Assembly: GCA_011176655.1 (NCBI GenBank)
Contig: DUEB01000056.1
Span: forward strand, 1-5,610
Reading direction: 5' to 3'
Source of the DNA: Dehalococcoidia bacterium
Lineage (GTDB): Bacteria > Chloroflexota > Dehalococcoidia > Dehalococcoidales > UBA5760
DNA: 5,610 bases
This document shows, piece after piece, positions 1 through 5,610 of the stretch (its first letter is position 1; each line of letters starts with the position of its first letter). The translations under genes and the position numbers were made by a program. Under the pieces are notes generated by a model. That model did not search any database and was not told the origin of the DNA. It was given only the letters and a program-made list of their open reading frames with translations.

Positions 1-557
1 TCTCGGTAATTGACGTGCGCCAGGTAATAGACTGGGCCGGCACCAGAGACGAGATAGCCAGCGAGCAGATAGCGGTGGTCGGCATAAGCTTCGGCGGGTT
101 CATCTCAGCCATCGCCATGGGGATAGATAGCCGCATTAGAGCCGGGGTCCTGATTACCAGCGGCGGAAATCTGGAGAAGGTTGCCTTCATGAGTAAGACC
201 CTGCCCAAAAGGTGGGGCTTCCGGCACACCGAAGCCGAATTTAGCGCCCAGCAGCAACGCTACTTCCAGTACCTCAGTGAAGTAGCCGAGAAGGGCTGGG
301 AGACGGCTGAGCCGGCGGAGAGGGGTTTCCTCATTGATGCCCTGACCTACGCTGGCTATCTCCGTAACCGTCCCCTGCTCATGATAAATGCGCACCGGGA
401 CGAGGTCATCCCCAGAGAGGCTACCCTCGATTTCTGGGAGGCAAGCGGCCGGCCCGCTATCTCATGGTTTCCCGGCGGCCATGCCACCATCTGGCTGTGG
501 TACCCGTTTATCAAGCGAAAAATCAGCCGCTTCCTTAAGGTAACCTTCGGGCTGTAG
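1..557 (+). CDS. Alpha/beta hydrolase family protein, 3' part (5' end outside window)
   Basis: The reading frame is already open at the window edge (first full codon at base 3, reading SVIDVRQVIDW), so the GTG at 15 is probably an internal valine and the true start lies upstream. The visible 185 residues carry the C-terminal catalytic part of an alpha/beta hydrolase. The nucleophile elbow GISFGG has its serine codon at 87-89. The probable acid is the aspartate in HRDEVIP (codon 399-401), and the catalytic histidine lies in GGHAT (codon 480-482), in the expected order Ser-Asp-His. About 100 residues between Ser and Asp, rich in charged and aromatic residues, probably form a helical cap. This fits hydrolases of the dienelactone hydrolase/peptidase S9-like group, but the substrate cannot be read from the sequence. 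No membrane segment is visible in this part. It ends in TAG, 97 bases before the EF-G-like gene, which has its own promoter. Confidence 0.85.
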   Translation, partial: SVIDVRQVIDWAGTRDEIASEQIAVVGISFGGFISAIAMGIDSRIRAGVLITSGGNLEKVAFMSKTLPKRWGFRHTEAEFSAQQQRYFQYLSEVAEKGWETAEPAERGFLIDALTYAGYLRNRPLLMINAHRDEVIPREATLDFWEASGRPAISWFPGGHATIWLWYPFIKRKISRFLKVTFGL

Positions 558-591
558 GTTATAAACCCCAAGCCACCGTAGCTTCCCTTAC

Positions 592-620
592 TTGCTGTAT
601 TTAACGACTATAATTATAAT
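592..620 (+). promoter_or_regulatory. Sigma-70-type promoter for the EF-G-like gene
   Basis: A -35-like TTGCTG (592-597) is followed after exactly 17 bases by a perfect -10 hexamer TATAAT (615-620). Transcription would start near 626-628, leaving a leader of roughly 28 bases before the ATG at 655. The -35 matches the consensus TTGACA at only three of six positions, which the perfect -10 may offset. A second TATAAT lies directly upstream at 609-614, but only 11 bases from TTGCTG, so it lacks a well-spaced -35. The spacer is clearly richer in A+T than the flanking genes. This is prediction from motif and spacing only. Confidence 0.65.
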
Positions 621-644
621 AGGGGGAGAATAAACCAGGGGAGC

Positions 645-650
645 AGGTGA
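645..650 (+). promoter_or_regulatory. Ribosome binding site of the EF-G-like gene
   Basis: AGGTGA, followed by T, matches the part of the canonical GGAGGTGAT complementary to the 16S rRNA 3' end. It sits 4 bases before the ATG at 655. A second purine block, AGGGGAG at 637-643, is 11 bases from the ATG. Both support 655 as the start. Confidence 0.6.
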
Positions 651-654
651 TTAG

Positions 655-2718
655 ATGAAGAAGTATGGCCTGGAGAATATCCGCAATATTGTGCTGCTAG
701 CCCACTGCGGCGCCGGTAAGACGTCCCTCGCCGAAGCTGTGCTGTTCACAGCCGGGGCGAACACCCGACTGGGTAAGGTGGACGACGGGACGACTGTCTC
801 GGACTACGACCCTGACGAGATAAAGCGCCGCATTAGCCTCAACCTGACGACGCTCCCCTGCGAGTGGCAAGACACCAAGGTCAACCTGCTCGATACGCCC
901 GGCTATACCGACTTTGTCGGTGAGGTAAGAGCGGCTATCCGGGTCAGCGAGGGAGCGGTAATTGTGGTCTGCGCCGCCTCCGGCGTCGAGGTCGGCACCG
1001 AGCAGGTCTGGAGATACAGCGAGGAGGCGGGTCTGGCCCGCCTTATCTTCGTTAATAAAATGGACCGCGAGAACGCCGACTTTTTGCGCACGGTGGCTCA
1101 GATTCAGGCAAAGTTCGGCGCCAAGTGTGTCCCCATCCAGCTTCCCATCGGGGCCCAGAACGATTTTCAGGGAGCGGTTGACCTGCTCACCCTGAAGAGC
1201 TACACCGGCTCCCCACCCAAAGAGGGGGAGCTCCCCACCTCGCTGGAGACCCAGGCAGGCTCTCTAAGGGAGAAACTGATTGAGACCATCGCCGAAATCG
1301 ACGACCAGCTAATTGAGAAGTACCTCAGTGGCGAAGAACTCAGCCTTGAGGAGCTGACTAATGGCCTGCGTGAGGGGGTAATGAGCGGGCGTATCGTCCC
1401 CATTCTCGCCGGCGCGGCGACCCAGAATATAGGCACCCAAGCACTGCTGGACACGGCTTGTCACTACCTGCCCTCACCCAAAGAGCGGGAGGTGGTTACT
1501 ATTGAGGGGAAGGATGAGCAGAGGCTCAAGCCAGACCCCGACGGCCCCCTGGCCGCCCTGGTATTCAAGACCAGCGCCGACCCATACGTCGGCAAGCTCA
1601 CCTACTTTCGGGTCTACAGCGGCGTCATCGAGAGCAACTCCCAGGTATGGAATACCAGCCGCGGAGAACAGGAACGCCTGGGGCAGCTTTTCATCCTGAG
1701 GGGTAAGACCCAGGAGCCGGTAGACCGGCTCGGCGCCGGGGACATCGGCGGGGTCGCCAAACTAAGCCTGACCAGTACCGGGGACACCCTGGGCAGCCGC
1801 GATAAGCCTCTTAAAATCGCCCCCACCCTGTTCCCCGAGCCGGTCTTCAGCGAGGCAGTGCACCCCAAGGCTAAAGCCGACGTAGACAAGCTGGGAACAG
1901 CCCTGGCCCGCATCGTCGAGGAAGACCCCACCCTCAGTATTCACCGGGAGGCGGACACCAACGAGACTATTCTGTCCGGGCTCGGCGAGACCCAGCTTGA
2001 GGTAGCCGCCGATAAGATGCAGCGTAAATTCGGAGTCAATGTAACCCTGGACACCCCGAAGGTACCCTATAAAGAGACGATTACCGCCCCCGCCAAAGCC
2101 GAATACAAGCACAAGAAGCAGACCGGAGGGCACGGTCAGTACGGGCACGTTCGTCTGGCGCTAGAGCCTCTGCCCCGCAATAGCGGTCTTGAGTTCGTTG
2201 ACCGGATAGTGGGCGGGGCCATCCCCAAGAACTACATCCCGGCGGTGGAGAAGGGGGTCAACGAAGCCATAAACGAGGGCGCGCTGGCTCGCTACCCGGT
2301 GGTGGACGTAAAAGCGACCCTCTATGACGGCAGCTTTCATCCGGTGGACTCGTCCGACATCTGCTTCAAGATTGCCGGGGCCGGGGCCCTGAAGAAGGGC
2401 ATGTCCGAGGGGCAGCCTATCCTCCTTGAGCCAATAATGAACATTTCGGTGCGGGTTCCTGAGGAATTCACCGGTGATATTATCGGCGACTTAAACGCCA
2501 AGAGGGCCAGGGTTCAGGGTATGAACCCGGAGGATGGCATGAATGTCATTGAAGCCCAGGTGCCGCAGGCCGAGATTCTGCGCTACGCCATTGACCTGAA
2601 GTCAATAACCCAGGGGCGGGGCAGCTTCACCACAGAGTTCAGCCACTACGAGGAGACACCACCCCAGGTAAGTCAGCGGATTATCGCCGAAAGGCAGGCT
2701 GAAAGGGAAAAGAGCTAA
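655..2718 (+). CDS. fusA2: Elongation factor G-like translational GTPase (EF-G2 type)
   Basis: This is a full-length EF-G-family protein of 687 residues with all five domains. The G domain has the P-loop AHCGAGKTS (16-24), the switch I remnant KRRIS (57-61), G3 DTPGYTDF (80-87), G4 NKMD (134-137) and a G5-like GAAT (253-256). Domain II covers about 298-385. Domain III, about 396-478, contains LSGLGETQLEV (440-450). Domain IV, about 480-590, opens with KHKKQTGGHGQYGHV (485-499) and has the decoding-tip loop HPVDSSD (H562). Domain V is about 592-675, with a short charged tail. GAGKT in place of DAGKT and DTPGY in place of DTPGH are typical of the EF-G-like/EF-G2 subgroup, so it probably binds GTP and the ribosome. 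In that subgroup some members support translocation, and a mycobacterial one is reported to lack ribosome-stimulated GTPase activity, so its role here is open. No str-operon neighbours (rpsL, rpsG, tuf) are seen. The start is supported by the RBS and by the P-loop lying near residue 20, as usual. Confidence 0.93.
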   Translation: MKKYGLENIRNIVLLAHCGAGKTSLAEAVLFTAGANTRLGKVDDGTTVSDYDPDEIKRRISLNLTTLPCEWQDTKVNLLDTPGYTDFVGEVRAAIRVSEGAVIVVCAASGVEVGTEQVWRYSEEAGLARLIFVNKMDRENADFLRTVAQIQAKFGAKCVPIQLPIGAQNDFQGAVDLLTLKSYTGSPPKEGELPTSLETQAGSLREKLIETIAEIDDQLIEKYLSGEELSLEELTNGLREGVMSGRIVPILAGAATQNIGTQALLDTACHYLPSPKEREVVTIEGKDEQRLKPDPDGPLAALVFKTSADPYVGKLTYFRVYSGVIESNSQVWNTSRGEQERLGQLFILRGKTQEPVDRLGAGDIGGVAKLSLTSTGDTLGSRDKPLKIAPTLFPEPVFSEAVHPKAKADVDKLGTALARIVEEDPTLSIHREADTNETILSGLGETQLEVAADKMQRKFGVNVTLDTPKVPYKETITAPAKAEYKHKKQTGGHGQYGHVRLALEPLPRNSGLEFVDRIVGGAIPKNYIPAVEKGVNEAINEGALARYPVVDVKATLYDGSFHPVDSSDICFKIAGAGALKKGMSEGQPILLEPIMNISVRVPEEFTGDIIGDLNAKRARVQGMNPEDGMNVIEAQVPQAEILRYAIDLKSITQGRGSFTTEFSHYEETPPQVSQRIIAERQAEREKS

Positions 2719-2781
2719 ACGGCTTCCCCCACACCCCACCTGATTAGCTTCCTTAATGATGCCTGACGCTTAGCACCGGTT
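2719..2781. other. Convergent intergenic gap between fusA2 and etfA
   Basis: This gap lies between the stop codons of two convergent genes (TAA ending at 2718, TAG complement at 2782-2784). It holds a pyrimidine-rich run (ccccc and cacccc around 2726-2740). GATTAG at 2742-2747 and CTAATC at 2782-2787 are mutually complementary but about 34 bases apart. I see no GC-rich hairpin followed by a T run in either direction, so no intrinsic terminator is called. Confidence 0.5.
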
Positions 2782-3780
2782 CTAATCGGCCATTAGCTCC
2801 TTAATCTTGGCGGTGAGGGCCGGCAATATCTTCTTCCAGTCCCCGACCACGCCGTAGCTGGCTTCCCGGAAGATGTTCGCCTCCGGGTCCTTATTTATGG
2901 CCACAACCGTCTTGGCGCCGGAGCATCCGGTCATGTGCTGACTGGCCCCGGAAATACCTATCGCCAGATAAAAGTCAGGGGCGATAATCTTACCGGTAAG
3001 ACCCACCTGGTAACCGGAGGGCACCCAGCCGTTATCGCAGGGCGGCCGGCTCGCCCCCACAGCCCCCTTAAGTATCCCGGCCAGTTCCTCCAGCTGCCTA
3101 AAGCCCTCAGCACCACCGATACCCCGACCGCCGCAGATTACCACCTCAGCGTCCTCCAGCCTTACCCCTTCCACCTCCTCCGCTACCCTCTCCACGAGCT
3201 CGGCCCTTATAGATGACGGCTCTAAGCCAGCCTCAACGGTAATGACCTCTCCCTGCCTCGAGTCGTCACGCTCCAGAGGGGACATAGCCTTGGCTCTAAC
3301 CGTAGCCATCTGAGGACAGGCCTCGCTGGTGAAGACAGCCTGGGCATTACCGCCGTAAACCGGCTTGGTCTTGAGGAGTAGTTTCGAGGTCGGGTCAAGA
3401 GCCAGTTCCACACAGTCGGTAGTCAGGGCCGTACCCAGTCTGAAGGCCAGCCTGGGGGCCAGGTCACGACCAATAGAGGTCTGCCCCACTAGGAGTATCT
3501 GCGGCATAACCTGCCTGGCTACCTTTTCCGCAGCCAGAACATAGGCATCTGCCTGGTATGCCTCAAGCAGCGGGTCGCTAACCACGTATACCTTATCAGC
3601 CCCAAAGGCAATCGCCTCCTGGGCTAAACTGCCGACATCACCCCCGACCAGAAGGCAGTGTAGTTCCTGCCCCAGGTCGCCAGCCAGCCTACGGCCACAA
3701 CCCAGAAGCTCGGTGGTGACTGCCGCCAGTTTGCCTTCTTTAGCCTCACCGAAAATCATAACCCCGCTATATTCCGACAT
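2782..3780 (-). CDS. etfA: Electron transfer flavoprotein, alpha subunit
   Basis: EtfA pairs with EtfB to form the soluble ETF dimer and binds the redox-active FAD in its C-terminal domain. At 332 residues it has the usual family length. The N-terminal half (about 1-200) is the Rossmann-like ETF domain, beginning SGVMIFGE. The C-terminal FAD domain shows GGRGIGG (217-223), SRPPCDNGW (244-252), QVGLTGK (258-264), GISGASQHMTG (275-285) and INKDPEANIF (295-304), the standard EtfA signature order. By motif alignment R245, T262 and H282 match the residues that contact FAD in characterised ETFs. CDN replaces the commoner VDA after the conserved arginine. The start at 3780 is supported by AAGGAGG ten bases upstream. 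It lies 47 bases downstream of etfB in the same direction. No ferredoxin-like or other fused domain is present. Confidence 0.95.
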   Translation of the reverse strand: MSEYSGVMIFGEAKEGKLAAVTTELLGCGRRLAGDLGQELHCLLVGGDVGSLAQEAIAFGADKVYVVSDPLLEAYQADAYVLAAEKVARQVMPQILLVGQTSIGRDLAPRLAFRLGTALTTDCVELALDPTSKLLLKTKPVYGGNAQAVFTSEACPQMATVRAKAMSPLERDDSRQGEVITVEAGLEPSSIRAELVERVAEEVEGVRLEDAEVVICGGRGIGGAEGFRQLEELAGILKGAVGASRPPCDNGWVPSGYQVGLTGKIIAPDFYLAIGISGASQHMTGCSGAKTVVAINKDPEANIFREASYGVVGDWKKILPALTAKIKELMAD

Positions 3781-3790
3781 CTAAAACCAG

Positions 3791-3797
3791 CCTCCTT
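3791..3797 (-). promoter_or_regulatory. Ribosome binding site of etfA
   Basis: Read on the minus strand this is AAGGAGG, a near-perfect Shine-Dalgarno sequence 10 bases before the ATG at 3780. It is the strongest ribosome binding site in the window and fixes the etfA start. Confidence 0.75.
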
Positions 3798-3827
3798 AAC
3801 GAACCGAAAGATTTCCTATACTGTAAT

Positions 3828-4628
3828 CTATAATATCTTGGCCTCCCTGAGCTTCAGGGCCAGACTAGCCGCTGCCTCTTCGGGGGTCTCGCCGTCCACG
3901 ATTTCACAGCTGCCTTCACGAACCGGCTGAAACAGCTTCACGAGTTCGGCGCGCCGACCGGCCTCCCCGAGCTGGGCCGGTTCGACCCTGATGTCGGCCG
4001 GCTTCCAGACAGTCGGCTCTTTCTTCTTGGCCGCCATGATACCCTTTATGGTGGGGTAGCGCGGCTCGCCGAGCTCATTGCTCACGGTAATCACCGCCGG
4101 CAGAGACAGGCTAATCACCTCATAGCCGTCATCGGTTACCCTCTCCACCCTGGCTTTGCCATCGGCAACCTCTACCTTCCGGGCCAAGGTTACGCTGGGC
4201 AGGCCTAATATCTCGGCAATGCCCAGACCGACCTGGCCGGCGTCCCAGTCAGAAGCCTGCCGACCGCAGAAAATAAGGTCGCAGTCGCCCAGCCTCTTAA
4301 TGGCCATAGCCAGGGCATAAGCCGTCGTCCAGCTATCACCGGTGCCAAAGGCCTCGTCCTCAAGCAGGATAAGCTCATCCGCCCCCATAGACAGCGGCTT
4401 CTTGACCACATCCGGTAAGAGGCCAGTGCCCAGACTTATGGCCGTGATTTTGCCACCCTGGGCGTCCTTGATTCTAAGAGCCGCCTCCACCGCATACTCC
4501 GCATAAGGGTCGATTACCGGGGATATGCTCGGCGGTAGGGTTACCGTCTTCTTGGCGGCGTCAACCCTGAAGCTGGCCGGCGGCGCCTCAGGGTCAATTA
4601 CCTGCTTGCAACAGACTACCATATTCAT
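3828..4628 (-). CDS. etfB: Electron transfer flavoprotein, beta subunit
   Basis: EtfB forms the ETF heterodimer with EtfA. It holds AMP in classical ETFs, or a second FAD in bifurcating ones, and docks to partner dehydrogenases. Its 266 residues are a normal length. Visible motifs are CKQVID (7-12), MGAD (81-84), the nucleotide-binding loop GRQASDWDAGQVG (122-134) and the family signature from LPAVITV (176) through NELGEPRYPTIKGIMAAKKK (184-203). The end of that signature corresponds to the partner-recognition loop of mammalian ETF, with an isoleucine (194) where the human anchor residue is leucine. The start at 4628 is preferred over the ATG at 4622 because a GAGAGGGG sequence lies 11 bases before it. 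The 56-base gap to prmC shows no clear promoter or terminator. I cannot decide from sequence alone whether this ETF is bifurcating. Confidence 0.95.
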   Translation of the reverse strand: MNMVVCCKQVIDPEAPPASFRVDAAKKTVTLPPSISPVIDPYAEYAVEAALRIKDAQGGKITAISLGTGLLPDVVKKPLSMGADELILLEDEAFGTGDSWTTAYALAMAIKRLGDCDLIFCGRQASDWDAGQVGLGIAEILGLPSVTLARKVEVADGKARVERVTDDGYEVISLSLPAVITVSNELGEPRYPTIKGIMAAKKKEPTVWKPADIRVEPAQLGEAGRRAELVKLFQPVREGSCEIVDGETPEEAAASLALKLREAKIL

Positions 4629-4639
4629 AACATCAGTAA

Positions 4640-4647
4640 CCCCTCTC
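4640..4647 (-). promoter_or_regulatory. Probable ribosome binding site of etfB
   Basis: The minus strand reads GAGAGGGG here, a purine-rich SD-like stretch 11 bases before the ATG at 4628. It would be 17 bases from the alternative in-frame ATG at 4622, which favours the longer start. An out-of-frame ATG at 4633 opens only a two-codon ORF (ATG TTA TGA) that overlaps the etfB start codon. Confidence 0.45.
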
Positions 4648-4684
4648 TTTTCTTTGATTGCACCAGTGGTCTTAGGTTAAAAGC

Positions 4685-5560
4685 CTAGCTAAATAGTCTA
4701 GCATCGGGGCAGACTGGTGTCAAACCTGGGGTCAGGCCTACCACGCGCTCAATACCGCTCAGGTCAGGGGTAATCTCTATTCCGGCTTCGGGGAAGAGGC
4801 TATGCAGCAGACCGGCTACGGTCCGGCTCTGCCCCATGCCCACCTCCAGAAGCAGGGTGCCCCCGGGACAAAGCCCCTCACCCAGCCCAGAGCATAACTC
4901 CCGTATCTTCTCCAGCCCGTCCCCACCCCCGTTCAGCGCCAGAGCCGGCTCAAAACCGGCCAGGCCCCTCCGGGAGACCTCTTCTTCCCCGACGTAGGGA
5001 AGATTGGCGACTATCAGGTCAACCGGCTCCGGTAGGGGACTAAGCAGGTCTCCCCGGAGGAGGCAGACTCTATCCTCCACACCGTGTTTCCGGCAGTTAA
5101 ACCGGGCCACCCTGAGGGCCGGCGCTGAGACATCGGTGGCATAGATTCTGGTCTGGGGCAGGCCTAGCGCCAGACTGACGGCAACGGCGCCAGAGCCGGT
5201 GCCAATATCGGCGATGGTGGCGATAGGTCGCTCCCGGGCAAGGGCTAACGCCCTCTCTACCAGCAGCTCTGTCTCAGGGCGGGGGACTAAAACATTAGCG
5301 TCAACGTAGAAATCAAGCCCGTAGAACTCACGGTGTCCGGTGATGTAGGCCACCGGCTCACCGCTCAGGCAGCGCTCGATGAGCCGCCCGAAATCCGCTT
5401 CTTCTCCGGGACCCAGCTCGCGGTGAAGCTCCTGATAGAGCTGAACCCGGCTTATGCCCAGGGCATGCCTCAGGAGCAGCTCGGAGACCAGCCGGGAGTC
5501 GCTAATATGATGGCGCTCAAAGATGGCTCTTGCCTCACGGAGGGACTGCTTCAGGGTCAT
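4685..5560 (-). CDS. prmC: Peptide chain release factor N5-glutamine methyltransferase
   Basis: PrmC (HemK) is a cytoplasmic SAM-dependent enzyme that methylates the glutamine of the GGQ motif in release factors RF1 and RF2. The 291-residue protein has the helical N-terminal substrate-recognition domain (about 1-75), then GHREFYG (75-81) and the hallmark VLVPRPETE (90-98). These are followed by SAM-binding motif I DIGTGSGAVAV (118-128), an acidic residue after the second strand (D143) and the substrate-binding tetrapeptide NLPY (186-189). A final EPALALNGGGDGLE stretch (204-217) is also family-typical. The tetrapeptide is normally NPPY, so the first proline is leucine here. A tail of roughly 15 residues follows the usual end near ERVVGL. 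Its ATG overlaps the prfA stop by 4 bases (ATGA), which fixes the start and suggests translational coupling. A GGAG lies 11 bases upstream inside prfA. Confidence 0.93.
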   Translation of the reverse strand: MTLKQSLREARAIFERHHISDSRLVSELLLRHALGISRVQLYQELHRELGPGEEADFGRLIERCLSGEPVAYITGHREFYGLDFYVDANVLVPRPETELLVERALALARERPIATIADIGTGSGAVAVSLALGLPQTRIYATDVSAPALRVARFNCRKHGVEDRVCLLRGDLLSPLPEPVDLIVANLPYVGEEEVSRRGLAGFEPALALNGGGDGLEKIRELCSGLGEGLCPGGTLLLEVGMGQSRTVAGLLHSLFPEAGIEITPDLSGIERVVGLTPGLTPVCPDARLFS

Positions 5561-5610
5561 ACCAGTTGCTTCTCCAACTGCTTTGCCTGGTCATCGGTAG
5601 CCAGGGCATC
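5557..5610 (-). CDS. prfA: Peptide chain release factor 1, C-terminal end only
   Basis: Seventeen codons and a TGA are visible, reading DALATDDQAKQLEKQLV. This resembles the C-terminal end of RF1, where an acidic-hydrophobic segment is followed by T-x-x-Q-A and a short charged helix. prfA directly upstream of prmC is one of the most common bacterial gene pairs, and the 4-base overlap with prmC fits it. The GGQ and PxT motifs lie outside the window, so the call rests on this short tail and the context. The homologue RF2 is less likely because prfB is seldom next to prmC. Confidence 0.75.
   Translation of the reverse strand, partial: DALATDDQAKQLEKQLV

Noticed and set aside
15..17. GTG at 15 as the start codon of the hydrolase
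   Set aside because: The frame stays open to the window edge, and the residues before it (SVID) continue a plausible hydrolase helix. No ribosome binding site can be seen in the 14 bases upstream.
557..569. GGTTATAAACC near-palindrome after the hydrolase as a terminator
   Set aside because: A four-base-pair stem with a three-base loop and no following T run does not support an intrinsic terminator.
1762..2148. 128-codon open frame on the minus strand inside the EF-G-like gene
   Set aside because: It lies opposite conserved EF-G domains II-IV, has a low-complexity Gly/Leu/Val composition and no ribosome binding site or known motif. It is a shadow of GC-rich coding sequence.
2935..3216. 93-codon open frame on the plus strand inside etfA
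   Set aside because: It is antisense to the conserved FAD-binding domain of EtfA. Its proline-rich composition is what the reverse complement of that region would give.
3829..3834. TATAAT on the plus strand at the etfB 3' end as an antisense promoter
   Set aside because: The hexamer matches, but the correctly spaced upstream position (3806-3811, gaaaga) bears no likeness to a -35, and no plus-strand gene follows.
4671..4690. CTTAGG / CCTAG inverted repeat between prmC and etfB as a terminator
   Set aside because: Only four base pairs form (TAGG with CCTA) around an A/T loop, and no T run follows on the minus strand, so it is too weak to call.

Overview
The window looks like ordinary chromosomal DNA of a fairly GC-rich bacterium. 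It has dense, compact genes with SD-type ribosome binding sites and no mobile element, RNA gene, repeat array or CRISPR that I can see. The EtfA/EtfB and PrmC sequences and the frequent ATA and AGG/AGA codons remind me of Chloroflexota, perhaps Dehalococcoidia. That is an impression from memory, not a search, so the phylum is only a moderate guess.

Layout: on the plus strand, bases 1-557 hold the 3' part of an alpha/beta hydrolase gene. A 97-base spacer follows with a good sigma-70-type promoter. Next comes a complete 687-codon gene for an elongation factor G-like translational GTPase of the EF-G2 type (655-2718). A 63-base convergent gap separates it from a minus-strand block. Read in its own direction, that block runs: 3' end of prfA (release factor 1), prmC (release-factor glutamine methyltransferase), etfB, etfA. 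prfA and prmC overlap by 4 bases. The gaps prmC-etfB (56 bases) and etfB-etfA (47 bases) show no convincing terminator, so all four may share one transcript.

How the genes work together: PrmC methylates the GGQ glutamine of RF1, so prfA-prmC is a termination-factor and modifying-enzyme pair. EtfB and EtfA form the soluble heterodimeric electron transfer flavoprotein, which takes electrons from acyl-CoA and related dehydrogenases. No partner dehydrogenase or ETF-quinone oxidoreductase lies in the window, so the electron donor and acceptor cannot be named. The EF-G-like protein is probably not the main translocase: its G domain departs from the classical EF-G consensus at several motifs, and it is not next to ribosomal protein genes or tuf here.

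I found no evidence of an undescribed multi-gene system. The points most worth a second look are the altered GTPase motifs of the EF-G-like protein, the NLPY (instead of NPPY) motif of PrmC, the ETF genes placed behind prfA-prmC, and a directly repeated -10 hexamer before the EF-G-like gene.
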